NCBI RefSeq assembly: GCF_003402975.1
Contig: NZ_QURB01000007.1
Location: 1 to 64,000, forward strand
Reading direction: 5' to 3'
Source: Brumimicrobium aurantiacum
GTDB taxonomy: Bacteria; Bacteroidota; Bacteroidia; Flavobacteriales_D; Crocinitomicaceae
Length of the DNA: 64,000 nucleotides
Position numbers and translations under genes: made by a program
The notes under the pieces: model-generated
Database searches by the model: none
The model's input: the letters and a program-made list of their open reading frames with translations, nothing else
What the model was told of the DNA's origin: nothing
Shown here: positions 54,497 through 62,979 of the stretch, one piece after another
Position numbering within the stretch: position 1 is the stretch's first letter
Layout of the letters: every line of letters begins with the position of its first letter

Positions 54497-55144
54497 TTAA
54501 GGTTTATAATCTTTCAACACCTTTTTGGATCCTATTGCCTCAGTGATGTAATCAACACTTAATTTGGGACTTCTAGCTGGTGAATGACTTCTTCCGTAAA
54601 AAATAATTTGAAGGTGCAACTTGTTCCAATGTTCTTTAGGAAAGTACTTTTTTGCATCTTTTTCAGTCTGCTCAACGTTTTTTCCATTGGTCATTCCCCA
54701 ACGGTAAAGTAACCTATGAATATGTGTGTCAACTGGGAAAGCTGGAACGCCAAAAGCCTGTGACATTACAACGGCTGCTGTTTTATGACCAACTCCAGGT
54801 AAGAATTCTAAATCTTTATAATTATCAGGAACTATTCCATTGTGTTTGTCGATTAAAATTTGAGATAACTCATGAATAGCTTTTGATTTTCTAGGAGAAA
54901 GTCCACAGGGTTTAATGATCTCACGAATTTCTTCTACAGATAATTTAACCATATCGTATGGGTTATCCGCTTTTGCAAACAAGTAAGGTGTAATTTTATT
55001 TACCCTAACATCAGTACATTGAGCAGACAAAAGCACAGCGATCAATAAAGTATATGGATCTTTATGGTCGAGTGGGACAGGAGTGGTCGGATAAACTTTA
55101 TCCAATTCTTCCATAATAAATTCGGCTTTCTCTTTTCTTGTCAT
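54497..55144 (-). CDS. nth: Endonuclease III homolog without the iron-sulfur cluster
   Basis: 215 aa DNA glycosylase/AP lyase of the HhH-GPD family. The catalytic lysine (K121) is in LPGVGHKTAAVV and the catalytic aspartate (D139) in PVDTHIHRLLY. The helix-hairpin-helix is therefore intact. The C-terminal [4Fe-4S] loop, C-x6-C-x2-C-x5-C in E. coli Nth, is replaced by GRSHSPARSPKLSVDY with no cysteine after C80. Excision activity is still plausible; the cluster is certainly absent. The start overlaps the upstream TPR gene stop by 4 nt (ATGA type), so it is co-translated with it. Confidence 0.93.
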   Translation of the reverse strand: MTRKEKAEFIMEELDKVYPTTPVPLDHKDPYTLLIAVLLSAQCTDVRVNKITPYLFAKADNPYDMVKLSVEEIREIIKPCGLSPRKSKAIHELSQILIDKHNGIVPDNYKDLEFLPGVGHKTAAVVMSQAFGVPAFPVDTHIHRLLYRWGMTNGKNVEQTEKDAKKYFPKEHWNKLHLQIIFYGRSHSPARSPKLSVDYITEAIGSKKVLKDYKP

Positions 55145-55818
55145 TGTTTTAATTTAAATCCATTTTTCACAAAACCAATAAATTCTTTAAAAACTGATTT
55201 TTTTGTGATTAAATCCTTTGAAACCTGTTTGAATGTTTTTGGAACTTCTGGCTGCAATTTTTTTGGTTGTAGCGGTTCTCCCTTTGGTTTTAAACCTTCT
55301 CCAGGTTTAGGCAATGGGTTGCTTTTTGTTTTTTTAGATTCATTTTCTTGGTGAAATTGATCTTCTTTTTGCTCTAACTCATCAAGCTTATCAAGCATCT
55401 CATCTTGAATCTTAGCCAATTTATCTGCCTTTTCAAAATTGTCTTTAGCTTTTTGCTGATATCCTTTTTTCTCCATTAAAAGGCCAAGGTTGTTATGCGA
55501 AATTGAATCTTCTGGATCAACTTGGACAGCTTTTTCATAAAGTTCAATGGCAGTATCAGTATCTCCAAAGAAATCTTTTGCGTAGGCTAAAGCTGCATAT
55601 CTGTAACTGTAGTTTTTGTCCAAACGTAAAGAAAGTTCCAAATCGTCAAAGCATTTTTTCTTTTGATTCATGTGAAGGTGTAGAACACCACGATGAGAAA
55701 GAATATCGGGATGATTTGGATCTATTTTTAATGCTTTATTAAATGCAATCAAGGCTTTTTCAAATTTTTGTTGATCTAAAAGTGCTTGTGCTTTTTTATG
55801 TTCCGAATTAATATACAT
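55141..55818 (-). CDS. TPR-repeat protein with basic Pro-rich C-terminus
   Basis: 225 aa from MYINSEHKKAQALLDQQ at 55818; a farther ATG at 55863 would overlap the divergent gene. Residues ~1-120 hold three to four TPR units (FEKALIAFNKALKIDPNHPD, AIELYEKAVQVDPEDSISHNN). A Lys/Glu-rich coiled segment follows, then a Pro-rich basic tail (KSNPLPKPGEGLKPKGEPL). No signal peptide. Probably a cytoplasmic scaffold. Overlaps nth by 4 nt and shares a 30 nt divergent promoter region with the gene at 55849. Confidence 0.75.
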   Translation of the reverse strand: MYINSEHKKAQALLDQQKFEKALIAFNKALKIDPNHPDILSHRGVLHLHMNQKKKCFDDLELSLRLDKNYSYRYAALAYAKDFFGDTDTAIELYEKAVQVDPEDSISHNNLGLLMEKKGYQQKAKDNFEKADKLAKIQDEMLDKLDELEQKEDQFHQENESKKTKSNPLPKPGEGLKPKGEPLQPKKLQPEVPKTFKQVSKDLITKKSVFKEFIGFVKNGFKLKQ

Positions 55819-55848
55819 TTGTGTTCTAAAAATTAATGATACAAACTT

Positions 55849-56112
55849 ATGGACTTTCCGCAATATAGAAAACGATTTGACAATAAGTCTTTTTACAAAG
55901 TTACATCATTTACAACATTTGAAGAAGTTCAAATGGTAGGTAAACGTTTTTTATTTCATGATGTTCACGCAAAAAAGTACTTCGAGCAATTACAAATCCA
56001 AGATATGCTTGTAGCAGAAATTGATATGTACCAAATGAGCACAGCTGAAGAGTTTGATAATCAGTTTGAATCAGCGAAAGCTTATATTGAACAAAAGAAA
56101 AATGATGATTGA
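55849..56112 (+). CDS. Conserved small protein of unknown function
   Basis: 87 aa, MDFPQYRKRFDNKSFYKV, then a FEEVQMVGKRFLFHDVHAKKYFE core and an acidic/Lys-rich end. The layout resembles small conserved Bacteroidetes proteins of the YRKYxNxKSY type, which I know only as uncharacterised. No signal peptide, no metal motif. Its start is 30 nt from the oppositely oriented TPR gene, too close for two separate promoters unless they overlap. A bidirectional terminator follows at 56225. Confidence 0.65.
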   Translation: MDFPQYRKRFDNKSFYKVTSFTTFEEVQMVGKRFLFHDVHAKKYFEQLQIQDMLVAEIDMYQMSTAEEFDNQFESAKAYIEQKKNDD

Positions 56113-56224
56113 TTGAGATAAGGTTAAAGGTATAAAAATGAGACCCAAGTACTTTTATATTCTCGTCGTTTCAAATTAATGGAGGAATCTCTTTTTTAAT
56201 CTTAAGTTTAAAAATTATTCATAA

Positions 56225-56266
56225 AAAAAACGTAGAGGCACCCAATCAAGTGTCTCTACGTTTTTT
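56225..56266. terminator. Bidirectional terminator
   Basis: A 17 bp stem, arms 56225-56241 and 56250-56266 with one G-U pair, has an A-run on the left and a T-run on the right. Lies between convergent genes ending at 56112 and 56296. Confidence 0.88.
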
Positions 56267-56295
56267 AATTATGATGTTTTTTCTGCGAATGCAAT

Positions 56296-57255
56296 TTATT
56301 TAACCAATCCTATTTCTCTTAGTCTTTCCATTAAATATTCACCTGCAGTGATGTCCTCAAAAGCTTTTGGATTGTTTTCGTCGATACAAGATTCTAAACA
56401 ATCTAAACGCATGTCAGATCTTGGGTGCAAGAAAAATGGCACTGAATATCTACTTGTTCCTAATTTTTCTTTTGGCGGATTAATTACACGGTGTGTTGTT
56501 GATTTCAACTTGTTATTGGTCAATCTTTGTAGCATGTCACCAACATTGACCACAATATGATCTTCAATTGCCGTAACTGAAACCCATTCGTTTTGTTTGT
56601 TTAAAACTTGAAGTCCGTCTGCTGATGCACCAACCAATAGGGTAATTAAATTGATATCCTCGTGTTCTCCAGCTCTTACGGCACCTTCTTCGATTTCCCC
56701 TGTAATAGGTGGATAATGAATAGGTCTTAAAATACTGTTACCATTATGGATATGCTCATTAAAATACGTTTCCTCAAGACCTAAATGCAAAGCAATTGCG
56801 CGCAACATATGTCTCCCTGTATTTTCTAGAGCTTTATATGATTCTTTACCTACTTTTAAAAATTCTGGCTGTTCTTTTACATCAACATTATCTGGATATT
56901 CTTTTCCAATTGGATCATTGTCTTCAACAAATTGACCAAAATGCCAGAATTCTTTTAAATCTCCAGCTGTTTTTCCTTTGGCGTGTTCTTTTCCAAAAGG
57001 AGTGTAACCACGTTGACCACCAATTCCTTCAATGTTGTATTGATTTTTCACTTTCTCATCTTGACCAAAAAACTCTTCCATTTGAGCGTAGAGCTTATCG
57101 ATTAGTTCTGACGGAACACCGTGATTTTTTACGGCTACAAATCCTATGTCTTCATATGCCTTACCTAGTTTATTGATAAATTGTTTTTGCTGTTCTTCAT
57201 TACCTGATACGAACTCAGATAAATCAACAGATGGAATACCTTGTGGATTACTCAT
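56296..57255 (-). CDS. Isopenicillin N synthase-like 2-oxoglutarate/Fe(II) dioxygenase
   Basis: 319 aa jelly-roll oxygenase. The Fe(II) triad is H198 and D200 in AGEHEDINLITLL and H255 in KSTTHRVINP. The 2-oxoglutarate (or substrate carboxylate) RxS motif is R269/S271 in SRYSVPFFLHP. N-terminal DIOX_N signatures are GFVAVKNHGVP and GQRGYTPFGKEHAKG. Real isopenicillin synthesis is unlikely, as no NRPS genes are nearby; members of this clade hydroxylate small molecules. The substrate is unknown. Monocistronic-looking, followed by a strong terminator. Confidence 0.88.
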   Translation of the reverse strand: MSNPQGIPSVDLSEFVSGNEEQQKQFINKLGKAYEDIGFVAVKNHGVPSELIDKLYAQMEEFFGQDEKVKNQYNIEGIGGQRGYTPFGKEHAKGKTAGDLKEFWHFGQFVEDNDPIGKEYPDNVDVKEQPEFLKVGKESYKALENTGRHMLRAIALHLGLEETYFNEHIHNGNSILRPIHYPPITGEIEEGAVRAGEHEDINLITLLVGASADGLQVLNKQNEWVSVTAIEDHIVVNVGDMLQRLTNNKLKSTTHRVINPPKEKLGTSRYSVPFFLHPRSDMRLDCLESCIDENNPKAFEDITAGEYLMERLREIGLVK

Positions 57256-57352
57256 AATATGTTTGTTTTAAACAAAAATAGCATTAATTATTAAAGAATC
57301 ATTCTTTAAAATACTGAAATTTTATAGGGATTTATATATTTAAATTCTTGAT

Positions 57353-58021
57353 TTATAATCCTTCTGAATCTAAGATGTAGTCCCATGACGTGCTTCCAAA
57401 ACCACTGTTTGACCAACTGATTAATTTTGAATCTTGGACGTCATGATTATAAATTAAATTTGGATATCCGCCTATAATCACACTCTTTAAAAGTCTTGAA
57501 TCTGGGAACATCTCAACTTCGATAATTCCTTCAGCACGTTCACGGTAAGCTTCTAATGCAGCTTGATCGTTATTAATCACAAATACATGCATTGGAATCG
57601 AAGGGTAGAGCGCACTAATTTTTTTCATTTCGTCTAATTTTTGAAAACAAAAAGGACATCCTGGAAGTGCAACCATGGTAAGTCCTTGTTCAAATGTTTT
57701 TGCATTTTCACCTGTAAGAAAAACCTCTCTATACTGATGACTAAAATCGCCTTCATAGATTGGGTTTGCAGCAAATGCAGCTCCACATCCACCAAACAAT
57801 ATGAGCATGCTAACTAATCTTCTTATTGTCAATGAAACTCCGGTCAAATATTGACGATAAACATTGAATAATAGTAAGCATACTGCAAAAAACTCCAACA
57901 TATATGGAAGAATTTTTGAAAAGGTAAATGATAATCCAAGGTTTAATCCCATTGAATTAATCGTATTATGAAAAATTATCAATACCGCTAAGGATATTAT
58001 TGAAAGCAATACTCTGATCAT
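57353..58021 (-). CDS. Membrane-anchored thioredoxin-fold protein with CPFC site
   Basis: 222 aa. Three hydrophobic helices lie in the first ~85 residues (LLSIISLAVLIIF, LPYMLEFFAVCLLLF, LVSMLILFGGCGAAFA), followed by a soluble thioredoxin-like domain. The active site is C122-P-F-C125 (MVALPGCPFCFQKLDEM), with the cis-proline loop near GGYPNLIY. The domain should face the periplasm and act as a thiol-disulfide reductase or oxidase (inference). Sits 17 nt after the topB stop region on the same strand. Confidence 0.75.
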   Translation of the reverse strand: MIRVLLSIISLAVLIIFHNTINSMGLNLGLSFTFSKILPYMLEFFAVCLLLFNVYRQYLTGVSLTIRRLVSMLILFGGCGAAFAANPIYEGDFSHQYREVFLTGENAKTFEQGLTMVALPGCPFCFQKLDEMKKISALYPSIPMHVFVINNDQAALEAYRERAEGIIEVEMFPDSRLLKSVIIGGYPNLIYNHDVQDSKLISWSNSGFGSTSWDYILDSEGL

Positions 58022-58038
58022 GATTTATGTTTTATAAT

Positions 58039-60156
58039 TTAATTACTATTTAATGTGACGTTGAAATCAGAAGTTAATTCGAGTTTACCATCAATTTTCT
58101 CCTCACTTCCCAACTTTTTGAATCCTTTTATTTTAGTTGTTTTACCTTTAGTTATAAGGTCGCTGAGTTGTTTGTTACTCAGTTTTTTACCCATAAACTC
58201 AAAAGGAATAACAAATTTACATCCTTCTTTATAATGCGCACATCCATACGCTTTTTTTCCTTCTAAGAAACCCTCTTTTTTACAACTTGGGCAAGTCAAT
58301 TCAGTGATGTTGACTTTTACAGTTTTAGCTCTTTTCTTTTTAGGTTTTTTTTCTTTTTCTTTCTCTTCGTCACCTAAGATACGTATAGCTTTTTGCTCTG
58401 TATTGAATAATACTTCATTGGTTAAATTCACTACGAGTTCTATAAGTTCTTTTTTAAATTGAGCAGGTTGATATTCCCCTTTTTCAATGAGTCTTAATTT
58501 ACGTTCCCAGTCCCCAGTTAATTCAGGAGATTTAAGGGTTTCATTGTCTATGACCTGGATTAAATCAACACCTGTGTGTGTAGCTACAATCGATTTTCCG
58601 GAACGATCAATATATCGGCGTCTAAATAATGTCTCAATTATATTGGCACGTGTAGATGGTCGACCAATTCCATTGTCTTTCATTAACTCACGTGCTTCTT
58701 CGTCCTCAACATGTTTACCAGCAGTTTCCATTGCTCGCAATAAAGTCGCTTCGGTATATGGTTTTGGAGGTGAAGTTTGTTTTTGGTCTAAACGGGCTTC
58801 ATGTGGACCTTTTTCTCCTTTTTCAAAAACAGGCATTAAGTTCTCATCCTTGTTTTTTGATTTTGATTTGTCCTTTTGATAAACCACACGCCAACCTGGA
58901 GATAAAATTTGTTTCCCTGTGGCTTTAAACTCTAGCTTTAAAACCTCTCCTAAAACTGTTGTATTACTGACTTTACAGTCTGGGTAAAAGACCGCAATGA
59001 ATCGTTTTGTAATCGTATCGTAAACTTTCTGCTCTTCAGGAGTGACACCACTTAATTTTACTCCTGTAGGAATAATTGCATGGTGATCAGTTACTTTTTT
59101 GTTGTTAAAAACTTGCTTGCTTTTGGGAAGTTTCGTGTTTAACAAAGGTGATGTAAGCTCCTTATAGTATTCCAAGTTTTTCAAGATGCCCGGAATTTTT
59201 GGATAGACATCATCAGGGAGATATGTAGTGTCAACACGCGGGTAAGTCACTAACTTCTTCTCATATAAACTTTGAATTAACTTTAATGTTTTATCTGCAG
59301 AATAGCCTTGCTTTTTATTCGTTTCTACCTGTAATGCTGTTAAGTCAAAAAGTCTTGGTGGTTTTTCTTTTCCTTCTTTTTGCTCAAATGAAGTGATTTC
59401 GAAAGGTTCATCCTTTATTTTACTTAAAGCATATTCAGCTTTTTCCTTCTTTTTTATTTTCCCTAATACACTATTGAATTCTGTATCCCGATAAACGGTT
59501 CTCAATTCCCAATAATCCTGTGGTTTAAAGTTTTCAATCTCCAATTGTCTATTGACAATCATTGCTAAGGTAGGAGTTTGAACACGTCCAATGGAAAGGA
59601 CTTGGCGTTGAAGTGCAAATTTTTTAGTGAATAAACGCGTTGCATTGATTCCTAATAACCAATCACCAATTGCTCTAGCACTCCCGGCAGCATATAGATT
59701 GTTGAATTTTTCACCATCTTTTAAGTTTTCAAAACCTTCTTTAATGGCTTCTTCGGTGAGTGAACTAATCCATAAACGTTTGATAGGTGCTTTAGATCCT
59801 GATTTAAGAAATACCCATCGCTGGATTACTTCCCCTTCTTGGCCGGCATCACCACAGTTTATTATTTCTGTTGCATTAATGAGTAAACGTTTGACGATTT
59901 GAAATTGACGTTGAATTCCTTCATCATCAATTACTTTTACACCGAATTTTGAGGGCACCATTGGAAGGTGTCTTAAATTCCAATATTTCCACTCTTCTAC
60001 ATAGTCTCTTGGTTCCTTTAAAGTACAAAGGTGACCAAATGTCCATGTAACTTGATATCCATTGCCTTCATAATATCCGTCTTTTCTCTGGTTTGCTCCC
60101 AAAGAATTAGCAATATCTTTAGCCACACTTGGCTTCTCGGCGATGCAAACTTTCAT
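58039..60156 (-). CDS. topB: DNA topoisomerase III
   Basis: 705 aa type IA topoisomerase that relaxes negative supercoils and decatenates intermediates. The Toprim domain starts MKVCIAEKPSVAKDIA and has the acidic INCGDAGQEGEV. The active-site tyrosine is in LVTYPRVDTTYLPDD. Gate domain motifs (GRVQTPTLAMIV, KDNGIGRPSTRANI) are present. The C-terminus has one CxxC...CxxxxC zinc-ribbon unit (LTCPSCKKEGF, YGCAHYKEGC). Downstream of folA with a 3 nt gap. Confidence 0.96.
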   Translation of the reverse strand: MKVCIAEKPSVAKDIANSLGANQRKDGYYEGNGYQVTWTFGHLCTLKEPRDYVEEWKYWNLRHLPMVPSKFGVKVIDDEGIQRQFQIVKRLLINATEIINCGDAGQEGEVIQRWVFLKSGSKAPIKRLWISSLTEEAIKEGFENLKDGEKFNNLYAAGSARAIGDWLLGINATRLFTKKFALQRQVLSIGRVQTPTLAMIVNRQLEIENFKPQDYWELRTVYRDTEFNSVLGKIKKKEKAEYALSKIKDEPFEITSFEQKEGKEKPPRLFDLTALQVETNKKQGYSADKTLKLIQSLYEKKLVTYPRVDTTYLPDDVYPKIPGILKNLEYYKELTSPLLNTKLPKSKQVFNNKKVTDHHAIIPTGVKLSGVTPEEQKVYDTITKRFIAVFYPDCKVSNTTVLGEVLKLEFKATGKQILSPGWRVVYQKDKSKSKNKDENLMPVFEKGEKGPHEARLDQKQTSPPKPYTEATLLRAMETAGKHVEDEEARELMKDNGIGRPSTRANIIETLFRRRYIDRSGKSIVATHTGVDLIQVIDNETLKSPELTGDWERKLRLIEKGEYQPAQFKKELIELVVNLTNEVLFNTEQKAIRILGDEEKEKEKKPKKKRAKTVKVNITELTCPSCKKEGFLEGKKAYGCAHYKEGCKFVIPFEFMGKKLSNKQLSDLITKGKTTKIKGFKKLGSEEKIDGKLELTSDFNVTLNSN

Positions 60157-60159
60157 TGT

Positions 60160-60663
60160 TTAGCGGGTATATTTTTTTACAGTGAATGAATAAGGGTTTT
60201 TTTCATCTTTTTCGAAGTCCAAAATATCCTCTTCTTCCCAATTTTCCCAATTAACAAAAGGGAAATACGTATCTGCTTCAAATGTACTTTTTACGTATGT
60301 TATGTACATTTCATCAATAAGGTTCGCTTCTAATGCTAGTTTGTATATTTCAGCTCCACCGATGATGAAACACTTCTTATTAGAGTTGGAATAATAGTGC
60401 TCTTCAATTTCGTCTAAACTAGAAACTACTATTGCTCCATTGGCAACATAGTCTTTGTTTCTAGAAAGTACAATGTTTTTTCTATTGGGTAAAGGTCTAA
60501 ATTTTTCAGGAATAGATTCCCAATTCTTTCTTCCCATTACTACTGTGTGACCTTGAGTCGTTTCTTTGAAAAACTTCATATCTCTAGGTAATCTCCACAA
60601 TAAATCATTGTCTTTACCGATTTCTCGGTGTTCTCCCATTGCAACTATTAAAGTACATTTCAT
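60160..60663 (-). CDS. folA: Dihydrofolate reductase
   Basis: 167 aa, NADPH-dependent reduction of dihydrofolate to tetrahydrofolate. The start MKCTLIVAMGEHREIGKDNDLLWRLPRDM contains the W, LP and acidic active-site residues (shown here in part), followed by VVMGRKNWESIPEKFRPLPNR and CFIIGGAEIY. Length and order match the chromosomal enzyme. It lies 11 nt after thyA on the same strand, the common thyA-folA pair, which replenishes the dihydrofolate made by thymidylate synthase. Confidence 0.97.
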   Translation of the reverse strand: MKCTLIVAMGEHREIGKDNDLLWRLPRDMKFFKETTQGHTVVMGRKNWESIPEKFRPLPNRKNIVLSRNKDYVANGAIVVSSLDEIEEHYYSNSNKKCFIIGGAEIYKLALEANLIDEMYITYVKSTFEADTYFPFVNWENWEEEDILDFEKDEKNPYSFTVKKYTR

Positions 60664-60674
60664 CGGTCCTTAAT

Positions 60675-61469
60675 TTAAACAGCTACTTTAGCCTTAATGT
60701 GTGGGTGAGGATCATATCCTTCTAATGTAAAGTCCTCAAACTTGAAATCGAAAATATCTTTTATTTCCGGATTAATTTTCATTGTTGGAAGTGGTCTAAT
60801 CACTCTTGAAAGTTGCAATTTTGCTTGTTCAAAATGATTTGAGTATAAGTGAGCATCTCCAAAAGTATGAATAAATTCACCTGCTTCAAGTCCACAAACT
60901 TGCGCCAACATCATTGTAAATAAGGCGTAACTTGCAATATTAAAAGGAACACCTAAAAAAGTGTCTGCAGATCTTTGGTAAAGCTGACAGCTTAATTTAC
61001 CATCAGCAACATAAAATTGAAAGAGGCAGTGACAAGGAGGAAGCGCCATTTTTTCAACATCAGCAACATTCCAAGCACTTACAATATGCCTTCTCGAATT
61101 TGGATTGTTTTTTAATTGGTTAACCAAGTTTTTAATTTGATCAATTGTTCCGCCATTTCCATCTGGCCAAGAGCGCCATTGATGTCCATAAACTGGACCT
61201 AAATCTCCATTTTCATCAGCCCATTCGTCCCAAATTGAAACTTTGTTTTCTTTTAAATACTTTATGTTTGTATCTCCAGCGATGAACCATAATAATTCAT
61301 GAATGATAGATCTTAAATGAAGTTTTTTAGTTGTAATTACAGGGAAGCCTTCAGATAAATCAAAGCGCATTTGATGTCCAAAAACTGATCTCGTTCCGGT
61401 TCCTGTTCTGTCTCCACGGTCACTACCGTTGTCTAAAATATGTTTTAAAAGATGATGATATTGCTCCAT
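60675..61469 (-). CDS. thyA: Thymidylate synthase
   Basis: 264 aa, the same length as E. coli ThyA. Methylates dUMP to dTMP with methylene-tetrahydrofolate. The catalytic Cys is C146 in [12 protein letters not shown], the position known from E. coli. [22 protein letters not shown] and [13 protein letters not shown] are all intact. First gene of the thyA-folA-topB series, so DNA precursor synthesis and topology genes are co-transcribed. Confidence 0.98.
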   Translation of the reverse strand: MEQYHHLLKHILDNGSDRGDRTGTGTRSVFGHQMRFDLSEGFPVITTKKLHLRSIIHELLWFIAGDTNIKYLKENKVSIWDEWADENGDLGPVYGHQWRSWPDGNGGTIDQIKNLVNQLKNNPNSRRHIVSAWNVADVEKMALPPCHCLFQFYVADGKLSCQLYQRSADTFLGVPFNIASYALFTMMLAQVCGLEAGEFIHTFGDAHLYSNHFEQAKLQLSRVIRPLPTMKINPEIKDIFDFKFEDFTLEGYDPHPHIKAKVAV

Positions 61470-61692
61470 GAGATGTATTATTAAAAAGGTAAAAATAATT
61501 TATTTTTTGATTGAATTCAACGATGTGGATGACAATGTTGCTTGGTAAAATAATTGGGGTGTCTAACATCCTAGTTGAAAAGCTAAAGAGCGGAAAAAAA
61601 AATGACTTATATTTTTTTTAGTTTAAAAGTACAAGTTCTAAATCTCAGGTTCATTTTATTTTCTTAACTTTCGAATGTATAAATCGTCAAGA

Positions 61693-62073
61693 ATGAAAAA
61701 TATCATTATCACTGGAGCTTTATTGTTGATATTAGTTTCATGCGGAACCTCTGGTAATTTATTTCCAAAGAAGTATCTTGGAGAGTATCAAGGTGTTCAA
61801 GAGTCATATGAGCTAAGTATGAATGGAGAGCCTGTAACTGTGCCAGAAACCCAATATGAATTATTGTTGGATTACCATACTTTATGGATGACTACCCCGC
61901 GTCAAAAGATTGAAGCTAGCTATGAATTAAAAGCTGAAACAGATATGTATTATGCGTTGTTGGTGGAAATAGAGTCGGGAGTAATTGAGGAATGGCAGCT
62001 TTGGAAAAAAGGTGAAAAACTCATTCGTAAAAGCATTGCACCGCAGCCAGACGTTATTTTTGTTGCTGAATAA
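61693..62073 (+). CDS. Small lipoprotein of unknown function
   Basis: 126 aa from MKNIIITGALLLILVSCGTSG at 61693; six open codons upstream are discounted because they precede the signal peptide. The lipobox LVSC makes it a lipoprotein. The mature part is a short beta-strand-rich domain (YLGEYQGVQESYEL, YELLLDYHTLWM, EEWQLWKKGEKLIRKS) with no recognised family. Likely in the outer membrane. Monocistronic. Confidence 0.7.
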   Translation: MKNIIITGALLLILVSCGTSGNLFPKKYLGEYQGVQESYELSMNGEPVTVPETQYELLLDYHTLWMTTPRQKIEASYELKAETDMYYALLVEIESGVIEEWQLWKKGEKLIRKSIAPQPDVIFVAE

Positions 62074-62187
62074 ATTGAAGATTTGAAAGTAGTTGAAAAA
62101 CATTTTCAAAAAATTTGAAACATGTAGAGATTTCATCAATTGGTTTTGAATAAGAATTATTATTTTTACAGCTAAAACAAATATATT

Positions 62188-62289
62188 ATGTCTAAGAGAA
62201 ATTATTTTGACGATTCAACAGTAGCATTAGGAACACTTTATACAGTATTTTTGATAGGTGTTATTATGACGATTGTCTTTTTTGGATAG
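62188..62289 (+). CDS. 33-residue single-helix membrane protein
   Basis: ATG at 62188, TAG at 62287-62289: MSKRNYFDDSTVALGTLY followed by a hydrophobic stretch ending VIMTIVFFG. A basic N-terminus and one transmembrane helix (~residues 13-32) fit a small inner-membrane protein of the kind found as extra subunits of oxidases or transporters. A weak TTG-N18-TATTTTTA promoter precedes it. Coding is suggested by the clean helix, but the ORF is short. Function unknown; it could also be spurious. Confidence 0.5.
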   Translation: MSKRNYFDDSTVALGTLYTVFLIGVIMTIVFFG

Positions 62290-62349
62290 TCACCATATAA
62301 TTAATGGTTAATCCATCACAAAAACAAACTTATTTTGGAAGAATATTCA

Positions 62350-62973
62350 ATGAACGCCCTTTCGTACAATACCGAACGGGCGCAATTACACATCCCTGAA
62401 TACGGAAGGAATGTTCAAAACATGATCAATTATGCAAAGCAGATTGAGGACCGTGATGAACGCAATTTGGCTGCAAGAGCTATAATTGACGTTATGGGAC
62501 AATTGAATCCGCATTTGCGAGACGTGGAAGATTACACGCATAAATTATGGACGCATTTGTACATCATGAGTAATTTTGAAATAGATGTTGACTCTCCATA
62601 CGATATTCCAGAACCTGAAACTTTACGTGAACGTCCTCAATCTATGAATTATCCACGTAATACGAGTCGTTATGGTCACTTTGGTCACTATGCTGAGAAA
62701 ATGATTAAAGAAGCAGCTACGATTAAGGATGAAGAGGAGAAGACCTATATGACGGAATTGCTAGCCAACTTGTTGAAGAAGAACTATTTGGTATTCCATA
62801 CAAAAAATGTCGAAAATAGTGCGATTACTTCTCATTTGAGAGAGCTGTCGAAAGGGGAATTACAACTAGATGATGTGAATCAACTGAAATCAACCAATAC
62901 GATTTTAAAATCTGTTGGAGTAGTACCAAAGAAAACATTTAAGAAACACAAATCTAAGAAACGAAGAAAATAA
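62350..62973 (+). CDS. DUF4290 family protein
   Basis: 207 aa from the ATG at 62350 (MNALSYNTERAQLHIPEYGRN); a TTG five codons earlier is less likely. The DUF4290 core is recognisable (YGRNVQNMINYAKQIEDR, LNPHLRDVEDYTHKLWTHL, DIPEPE, YPRNTSRYGHFGHY). The C-terminus is highly basic (KKTFKKHKSKKRRK). The family is Bacteroidetes-specific and uncharacterised, and is typically next to murA. Ends 6 nt before the murA start, so the two are co-transcribed. Confidence 0.9.
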   Translation: MNALSYNTERAQLHIPEYGRNVQNMINYAKQIEDRDERNLAARAIIDVMGQLNPHLRDVEDYTHKLWTHLYIMSNFEIDVDSPYDIPEPETLRERPQSMNYPRNTSRYGHFGHYAEKMIKEAATIKDEEEKTYMTELLANLLKKNYLVFHTKNVENSAITSHLRELSKGELQLDDVNQLKSTNTILKSVGVVPKKTFKKHKSKKRRK

Positions 62974-62979
62974 AAGAAT

